The translations under genes were made by a program, and so were the position numbers. This document shows positions 7,041 to 12,500 of a stretch of 12,500 nucleotides of DNA, in pieces. The notes beneath the pieces were generated by a model that made no database searches, was not told the origin of the DNA, and saw only the letters and a program-made list of their open reading frames with translations. Positions within the stretch are counted from its first letter, which is position 1, and every line of letters starts with the position of its first letter. Origin of the DNA: Theodoxus fluviatilis (lineage: Eukaryota > Mollusca > Gastropoda > Cycloneritida > Neritidae); NCBI GenBank assembly GCA_034096865.1, contig JAWQFJ010025694.1:75001-87500 (forward strand). Direction: 5' to 3'.

Positions 7041-9616
7041 GACGTCTCCAGTGTCTTGTAGGGGCAGGGACGTCTCCAGTGTCTTGTAGGGGCAGGGGCG
7101 TCTCCAGTGTCTTGTAGGGGCAGGGACGTCTCCAGTGTCTTGTAGGGGCAGGGGCGTCTCCAGTGTCTTGTAGGGGCAGGGACGTCTCCAGTGTCTTGTA
7201 GGGGCAGGGACGTCTCCAGTGTCTTGTAGGGGCAGGGACGTCTCCAGTGCCTTGTAGGGGCAGGGGCGTCTCCAGTGCCTTGTAGAAGCAGGGACGTCTC
7301 CAGCGTCTTGTAGGGGCAGGGACGTCTCCAGTGTCTTGTAGGGGCAGGGGCGTCTCCAGTGTCTTGTAGGGGCAGGGACGTCTCCAGTGTCTTGTAGGGG
7401 CAGGGGCGTCTCCAGTGTCTTGTAGGGGCAGGGACGTCTCCAGTGTCTTGTAGGGGCAGGGACGTCTCCAGTGTCTTGTAGGGGCTGGGACGTCTCCAGG
7501 GCCTTGTAGGGGCAGGGACGTCTCCAGTATCTTGTAGGGGCAGGGGCGTCTCCAGTGTCTTGTAGGGGCAGGGACGTCTCCAGTGTCTTGTAGGGGCAGG
7601 GACGTCTCCAGTGTCTTGTAGGGGCAGGGACGTCTCCAGTGTCTTGTAGGGGCAGGGACGTCTCCAGTGTCTTGTAGGGGCAGGGACGTCTCCAGTGTCT
7701 TGTAGGGGCAGGGGCGTCTCCAGTGTCTTGTAGGGGCAGGGACGTCTCCAGTGTCTTGTAGGGGCAGGGGCGTCTCCAGTGTCTTGTAGGGGCAGGGACG
7801 TCTCCAGGGCCTTGTAGGGGCAGGGACGCCTCCAGTGTCTTGTAGGGGCAGGGACGTCTCCAGGGTCTTGTAGGGGCAGGGGCGTCTCCAGTGTCTTGTA
7901 GGGGCAGGGACGTCTCCAGTGCCTTGTAGGGGCAGGGACGTCTCCAGTGCCTTGTAGGGGCAGGGACGTCTCCAGTGTCTTGTAGGGGCAGGGGCGTCTC
8001 CAGTGTCTTGTAGGGGCAGGGACGTCTCCAGTGCCTTGTAGGGGCAGGGACGTCTCCAGTGTCTTGTAGGGGCAGGGACGTCTCCAGTGTCTTGTAGGGG
8101 CAGGGACGTCTCCAGTGTCTTGTAGGGGCAGGGACGTCTCCAGTGTCTTGTAGGGGCAGGGACGTCTCCAGTGTCTTGTAGGGGCAGGGGCGTCTCCAGT
8201 GTCTTGTAGGGGCAGGGACGTCTCCAGGGCCTTGTAGGGGCAGGGACGCCTCCAGTGTCTTGTAGGGGTAGGGACGTCTCCAGTGTCTTGTAGGGGCAGG
8301 GACGTCTCCAGTGTCTTGTAGGGGCAGGGACGTCTCCAGTGTCTTGTAGGGGCAGGGGCGTCTCCAGTGTCTTGTAGGGGCAGGGACGTCTCCAGGGCCT
8401 TGTAGGGGCAGGGACGCCTCCAGTGTCTTGTAGGGGCTGGGACGTCTCCAGTGTCTTGTAGGGGCAGGGGCGTCTCCAGTGTCTTGTAGGGGCAGGGACG
8501 TCTCCAGTGCCTTGTAGGGGCAGGGACGTCTCCAGTGCCTTGTAGGGGCAGGGACGTCTCCAGTGTCTTGTAGGGGCAGGGGCGTCTCCAGTGTCTTGTA
8601 GGGGCAGGGACGTCTCCAGGGCCTTGTAGGGGCAGGGACGCCTCCAGTGTCTTGTAGGGGCTGGGACGTCTCCAGTGTCTTGTAGGGGCTGGGACGTCTC
8701 CAGGGCCTTGTAGGGGCAGGGACGCCTCCAGTGTCTTGTAGGGGCTGGGACGTCTCCAGGGCCTTGTAGGGGCAGGGACGTCTCCAGGGCCTTGTAGGGG
8801 CTGGGACGTCTCCAGTGTCTTGTAGGGGCAGGGGCGTCTCCAGTGTCTTGTAGGGGCAGGGACGTCTCCAGGGCCTTGTAGGGGCAGGGACGCCTCCAGT
8901 GTCTTGTAGGGGTAGGGACGTCTCCAGTGTCTTGTAGGGGCTGGGACGTCTCCAGGGCCTTGTAGGGGCAGGGACGCCTCCAGTGTCTTGTAGGGGCTGG
9001 GACGTCTCCAGTGCCTTGTAGGGGCTGGGACGTCTCCAGTGTCTTGTAGGGGCTGGGACGTCTCCAGTGCCTTGTAGGGGCAGGGACGCCTCCAGTGTCT
9101 TGTAGGGGCTGGGACGTCTCCAGTGTCTTGTAGGGGCTGGGACGTCTCCAGGGCCTTGTAGGGGCAGGGACGCCTCCAGTGTCTTGTAGGGGCTGGGACG
9201 TCTCCAGGGCCTTGTAGGGGCAGGGACGCCTCCAGTGTCTTGTAGGGGCTGGGACGTCTCCAGGGCCTTGTAGGGGCAGGGACGCCTCCAGTGTCTTGTA
9301 GGGGCTGGGACGTCTCCAGTGTCTTGTAGGGGCTGGGACGTCTCCAGGGCCTTGTAGGGGCAGGGACGCCTCCAGTGTCTTGTAGGGGCTGGGACGTCTC
9401 CAGGGCCTTGTAGGGGCAGGGACGCCTCCAGTGTCTTGTAGGGGCTGGGACGTCTCCAGGGCCTTGTAGGGGCAGGGACGTCTCCAGTGTCTTGTAGGGG
9501 CAGGGACGTCTCCAGTGTCTTGTAGGGGCAGGGACGTCTCCAGTGTCTTGTAGGGGCAGGGACGTCTCCAGTGTCTTGTAGGGGCAGGGACGTCTCCAGT
9601 GTCTTGTAGGGGCAGG
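7041..9616. repeat. 92 consecutive 28-bp units with no length change
   Basis: Between the 22-bp unit starting at 7019 and the next one at 9617 lie 2576 bp, exactly 92 x 28. Internal markers checked across 7825-9421 are all in phase. Only substitutions vary here, and they are clustered: the right half holds the GGGCC, GACGCC and GCTGG variants that form a 56-bp two-unit repeat. Confidence 0.92.
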
Positions 9617-9834
9617 GGCGTCTCCAGTGGCTTGTAGGGACGTATCCAGTGTCTTGTAGGGGCAGGGACGTCTCCAGTGTCTTGTAGGGGCAGGGGCGTC
9701 TCCAGTGTCTTGTAGGGGCAGGGACGTCTCCAGTGTCTTGTAGGGGCAGGGACGTCTCCAGTGTCGTGTAGGGGCAGGGACGTCTCCAGTGTCTTGTAGG
9801 GGCTGGGACGTCTCCAGGGCCTTGTAGGGGCAGG

Positions 9835-9990
9835 GACACAGAGGCGCCATTAGTTACTTCTCTGAGTTTGTTTTCCTCCACTTCTATGTATTTGTGTTGC
9901 AAAATGGAACTGCTGTGTTCGTGATAAGTTTAAACTTTTCATTTGTTTAAATTACTTTGCGTGTGTGACAATTCCTGCCAACAAAGAGTG
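9835..9990. other. Single-copy A/T-richer spacer, right edge of satellite
   Basis: The satellite stops abruptly after GACACAGAGG, with the first three bases of another unit still visible at 9835-9837. The spacer is A/T richer than anything to its left. No gene is recognised, although the minus-strand frame that enters the satellite could begin at an ATG ending at 9902. Confidence 0.5.
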
Positions 9991-10106
9991 TCGCGATGAA
10001 ATTCAAACTGCGTCAGCTCTCGCGATGAAATTCAAACTGCGTCAGCTCTCGCGATGAAATTCAAACTGCGTCAGCTCTCGCGATGAAATTCAAACTGCGT
10101 CAGCTC
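9991..10106. repeat. 29-bp tandem repeat, 4 perfect copies
   Basis: Four identical head-to-tail copies of a 29-bp unit beginning TCGCGATGAAATTC and ending GCGTCAGCTC, at 9991, 10020, 10049 and 10078, plus a 9-base partial copy (TCGCGATGA) at 10107. Each unit starts with the palindrome TCGCGA. It is unrelated in sequence to the 28-bp satellite. There are no spacers. Confidence 0.95.
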
Positions 10107-10591
10107 TCGCGATGACAAGAGACAGGAATGTACGTACTTTGTCCAATGCGTCTTGTAGTCAATGTTCGCAGTATAGAACTGCTGCGTTCACTGTCAACAC
10201 TGATGGTCATCTGTGCGACTTGACAAGGCGTCGATAGCAAAACTTCCTCCACAGACTGCCGGGAGTCCAAGAACTCCACACTGCTGCCACGCCTGCGCTT
10301 GATGGGGGACAGGCAGATCCAGAGACCGCGGGAGGAAGCAACAGCTGGCGTGCAGAAATGAGAGGGGAGCTGCTGTGGCAGCGAAAGGAAGAGTCCGACA
10401 AATGTTTTGTGTGACGCCGCAAGTGAAAGTTCGGTTTCATGGTTTCAAGCCGACAAAACATTGCAGGAGGAATGGTATTTGACAATGCAAGCATGGAACC
10501 CCTTTTTTGCACCGAGCGAACCTTGCAGCCAAAGTATCCCAGACGCAGCAACATTCTGATTGTCAGTCTCGGGCAGCACCACACTGCACAT
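10107..10591. other. Unassigned region between 29-bp array and LINE
   Basis: Normal-complexity sequence. A minus-strand open frame of about 147 codons (10207-10650) crosses it but overlaps the LINE start on the opposite strand and shows no domain I recognise. On plus, the LINE frame stays open back to 10427, just after a TGA at 10424-10426, but the residues before about 10592 do not resemble the endonuclease. It may be flanking DNA, an older element fragment or a rearranged LINE 5' part. Confidence 0.4.
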
Positions 10592-10629
10592 CTTGCAGCC
10601 AAAGTATCCCAGACGCAGCAACATTCTGA
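10522..10629. repeat. 38-bp direct repeat at the LINE junction
   Basis: The 38 bp from CTTGCAGCCAAAG to CAACATTCTGA at 10522-10559 recur identically at 10592-10629, 70 bp later, separated by 32 unrelated bases. Only the right copy is in frame with the endonuclease, because 70 is not a multiple of three. The left copy therefore looks like a duplication, possibly made during insertion. Confidence 0.92.
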
Positions 10630-12500
10630 ATTTAGTGATCTGTTAGCCACCCTTCAAGGGAATGTTGTCATTGTTGGTGACTTTAACTTTCATTATGACA
10701 AGCAAGATAGTTACAGTACTGTGCGCATGATGGACATCTTATCCACTTTTGGTTTCAAACAAGCTGTTTCAGAGCCCACCCACAGGTCTGGTCACATCAT
10801 TGACTGGGTACTCTATCGTCCCGATGACAACGTTTTTCATTCATGCCATGTTTCTCACAATTTGACTTCCGATCATTTTGCTGTGTTGTGTAACTTAGAT
10901 GTGCAGCGGCCGGTGCAGGGACCGGAGTATCGCAGCGTTCGAAATCTCCGTGCGATTGATTTGACTGTGTTCAGGCATGATGTGGCTGCTCTGGCTGCTG
11001 CGTCGTCCACGCCATCTGCTGACCAGTTGTGTGATCACCTCCGCTCTGTTCTTGATAGTCATGCCCCATCAACGCAACGCAAGGTCCCTCAGCGTCGCTC
11101 CACTCCGTGGTATAGCGCAGTCGCTTCCGAACTCCGAGCTTTGAAGCAGGAAAAGCGTCAAGCTGAGCGACAGTGGCTGCGTTCTGGGTTAGTCGTTCAC
11201 AAAGAAATGTTCAGCTCCGTCAAACACAAGATCAATCGTCTCGTAGCTAAGGCTAAGACAGTGTATTTCAACGCAAAGATAGTTGCGTCTACCACTTGTA
11301 GGCAGTTGTTTTCCATCACAAACACACTCATGAACAAGACCCGTTGTACCGCCCTCCCTTCCTCCCCACTGTCATCTCTACCTCAGAAATTTTGTGACTT
11401 CTTTGTGTCCAAAGTGTCTGACATACGAAGCAACGTTGACATGTCTGCTGGTACAGGTGCTAGCGAAGACCCAGTATCCTTCAGTGGTACTCCCCTTCTT
11501 CAGTTCAGCTCGGTTGAGGCTAGTGTAGTCCTTAAGACCATCCGTAGTATGACCCCTACCTCCTGTGACCTTGACCCTGTTCCCACATCCCTCTTACTTG
11601 AGTGCATTGATGACATTCTGCCTGTTCTGACACAAATAATCAATGATTGCTTCCAGTCTGGCACCTTCCCCAGTGTTTTCAAACAAGCTTTAGTCAAGCC
11701 ACTTCTGAAGAAGCAAGACCTGGATCCAAACAAGCTTAGCAATTACAGGCCAGTCTCCAACCTTTCCTTTCTTTCAAAACTGTTAGAGAAATTAGCTTTG
11801 CAGCAGTTGTTAGAGCACGTGTCCAAGTATGATCTTTTGGCTCGTTTTCAGTCGGCGTACCGTGCTCACCATTCCACCGAAACAGCTCTGCTCTGTGTTC
11901 TAAACGACCTCCTTGTCGCATCTGATGATTCCAAAGTTTCCCTTCTCGCGTTGTTAGATTTGAGTGCTGCGTTTGACACAATAGATCATGGAATTCTTCT
12001 CTCCCGTCTAAGACATGTTTTTGGCATTGACAACACAGCACTCTCCTTCCTGAAATCATATATCTCAGAACGTAGGCAGACTGTTTTGATCCAGGGTATT
12101 GCTTCTGATCCTGCCCCGCTAAATTACGGAGTCCCTCAGGGCTCGGTTCTGGGTCCTCTGCTGTTTCTACTGTACACCCAACCACTTTCCAACGTAATTG
12201 ACAGTCATTCATTCTCTCACAGTGAATTTGCTGATGACACGCAACTCTACAACTCCACTCATCCCAGTCAAATCCAACTTCTTCTCTCTGCAAGTGAACT
12301 TTGTATTTCTGATGTGAAACAGTGGATGACACAGAACAAACTCAAACTTAATGATTCAAAGACCGAAGCTCTCCTGGTTGGCGGTAGAGGCGAATTCGAT
12401 CAGGCCCTGAAACTAACCATAGGTCAGAGTGAGATAGAATTCTCAAAGTCTGTTAGGAACTTAGGTGTCATGTTCGATGATGATCTTTCTATGAGAGTTC
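10592..12500 (+). mobile_element. 5'-truncated CR1/L2-group LINE
   Basis: Non-LTR retrotransposon on the plus strand, entering within the endonuclease domain and running off the right edge, so the 3' UTR and tail are not visible. The N-terminal part of the endonuclease and all upstream sequence are missing, which is normal for 5' truncation in target-primed reverse transcription. Assignment to the CR1/L2 group rests on the FADDTQLY motif and on the GVPQGSVLGPLLF and YTQPL context. The 5' boundary is placed at the start of the right-hand 38-bp repeat and could be off by tens of bases. Confidence 0.85.
10592..12500 (+). CDS. LINE ORF2 fragment: endonuclease C-terminus and reverse transcriptase
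   Basis: Encodes the polyprotein that nicks target DNA and reverse-transcribes the element RNA. The frame is open with no stop or frameshift for 636 codons to the window edge. Endonuclease: GDFNFH from 10676, then EPTHRSGHIIDWVL, then SDH at 10868-10876, a conserved catalytic region of APE-type nucleases. A linker rich in basic residues follows. Reverse transcriptase: NYRPVSNL from 11741, FQSAYRAHHSTETALL from 11846, LLDLSAAFDTIDH from 11951 with the motif A aspartate at 11957, GVPQGSVLGPLLF from 12128, and FADDTQLY at 12227-12250 with both catalytic aspartates. WMTQNKLKLNDSKTEALLVG and SVRNLGVMFDD close the visible palm and thumb. No start codon is assigned because the true N-terminus is absent. 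The intact frame suggests a young copy, although truncation makes this one non-autonomous. Confidence 0.88.

Larger units (their letters stand above)
3318..9834. repeat. 6.5-kb satellite array of a 28-bp unit, about 240 copies
   Basis: Continuous head-to-tail array. The consensus unit is 28 bp: it begins GACGTCTCCAG, continues TGTCTTG, and ends TAGGGGCAGG. Four length classes occur: 28 bp (about 200), 22 bp lacking six bases of the GGGGCAGGG end (33), 27 bp with GACGTCCCAG (6) and one 29 bp. These counts sum exactly to 6517 bp for 240 units. Units have no spacers, so this is not a CRISPR array. Most units hold the palindrome GACGTC and one CpG. Recurrent variants include GGCGTC or GACGCC starts, TTGCAGG for TTGTAGG, GGGCC or GTGCC for GTGTC, and GCTGG for GCAGG. 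The minus strand lacks stops in all three frames of the unit, giving open frames over 1100 codons that I regard as non-genic. The plus strand carries a TAG in most units. Confidence 0.97.

Noticed and set aside
3318..9834. CRISPR array
   Set aside because: The unit length of 28 bp is in the CRISPR repeat range, but the units are directly adjacent with no unique spacers, there is no leader, no cas gene is present, and the surroundings are animal retrotransposons.
3318..9834. CTCF site in every satellite unit
   Set aside because: TAGGGGCAGG recalls the CTCF core but is one G short in the central run and lacks the CCAC context.
3318..9834. Telomeric repeat
   Set aside because: TAGGGG is present inside each unit, but there are no TTAGGG tandems and the period is 28 bp.
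6257..9850. Gene for a 1197-residue Pro/Arg-rich repeat protein on the minus strand
   Set aside because: All three minus frames of the unit lack stops, so the length is expected from the repeat alone. Overlapping frames of similar length exist, the unit is not a multiple of three, and there is no unique domain or conserved start. It is kept only as a finding to test.
9991..10106. Short CRISPR-like 29-bp repeat
   Set aside because: Four copies abut head to tail with no spacers; it is a simple tandem repeat.
10207..10650. Minus-strand open frame of 147 codons
   Set aside because: It crosses the 38-bp duplication and enters the LINE antisense; Cys/Ser/Arg-rich with no recognised domain and no supporting signals.
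11500..12332. Minus-strand open frames inside the LINE
   Set aside because: They are antisense shadows of the reverse transcriptase frame, which has all the expected catalytic motifs.

Overview
This window looks like non-coding nuclear DNA from an animal. The evidence is a tRNA-headed SINE at the left, nested minisatellite and satellite arrays through the middle, and the reverse transcriptase of a CR1/L2-group LINE running off the right edge. The SINE style (a class-II-tRNA-like head, a CTTGAGCAAGATGCTTAAC body block and a CGCTATATAAAAT...CCTTTA tail) and the LINE style suggest a marine invertebrate, most likely a mollusc, but that is a low-confidence inference. Nothing indicates a prokaryote, phage or virus.

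Layout: (1) 48-463, SINE with recognisable A and B boxes. (2) 671-2445, a cluster of G/T-rich tandem repeats on one strand: a 23-bp minisatellite (9 copies), an imperfect GGT/GAT tract with very long G runs, a 14/15-bp GGT-ACA minisatellite, and a 9-bp array (15 copies) bracketed by a 58-bp direct repeat. (3) 2446-3317, mostly single-copy DNA that turns from purine-rich to pyrimidine-rich, with a GC-box/CRE-like patch and a good-looking splice-acceptor string, neither tied to a gene. (4) 3318-9834, one continuous 6.5-kb head-to-tail satellite. I count 240 units: about 200 of 28 bp, 33 of 22 bp, 6 of 27 bp and 1 of 29 bp. It has clear internal zoning and higher-order structure. (5) 9991-10106, a separate 29-bp repeat in four perfect copies. 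(6) 10107-10591, unassigned sequence. (7) 10592-12500, a 5'-truncated LINE with an uninterrupted frame covering the end of the endonuclease and most of the reverse transcriptase.

The only convincing protein-coding sequence is the LINE. Very long open frames on the minus strand of the satellite follow from a stop-free repeat unit whose length is not a multiple of three, so all three frames are open at once; I do not call them genes. The most unusual content is the architecture of the satellite: a block of 92 consecutive units with no net length change, a 56-bp two-unit higher-order repeat marked by linked variants, a homogenised 22-bp block, and a 106-bp four-unit repeat. Together these record local unequal exchange or gene conversion. 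I see no evidence for a defence system, CRISPR array or other multi-gene system here.
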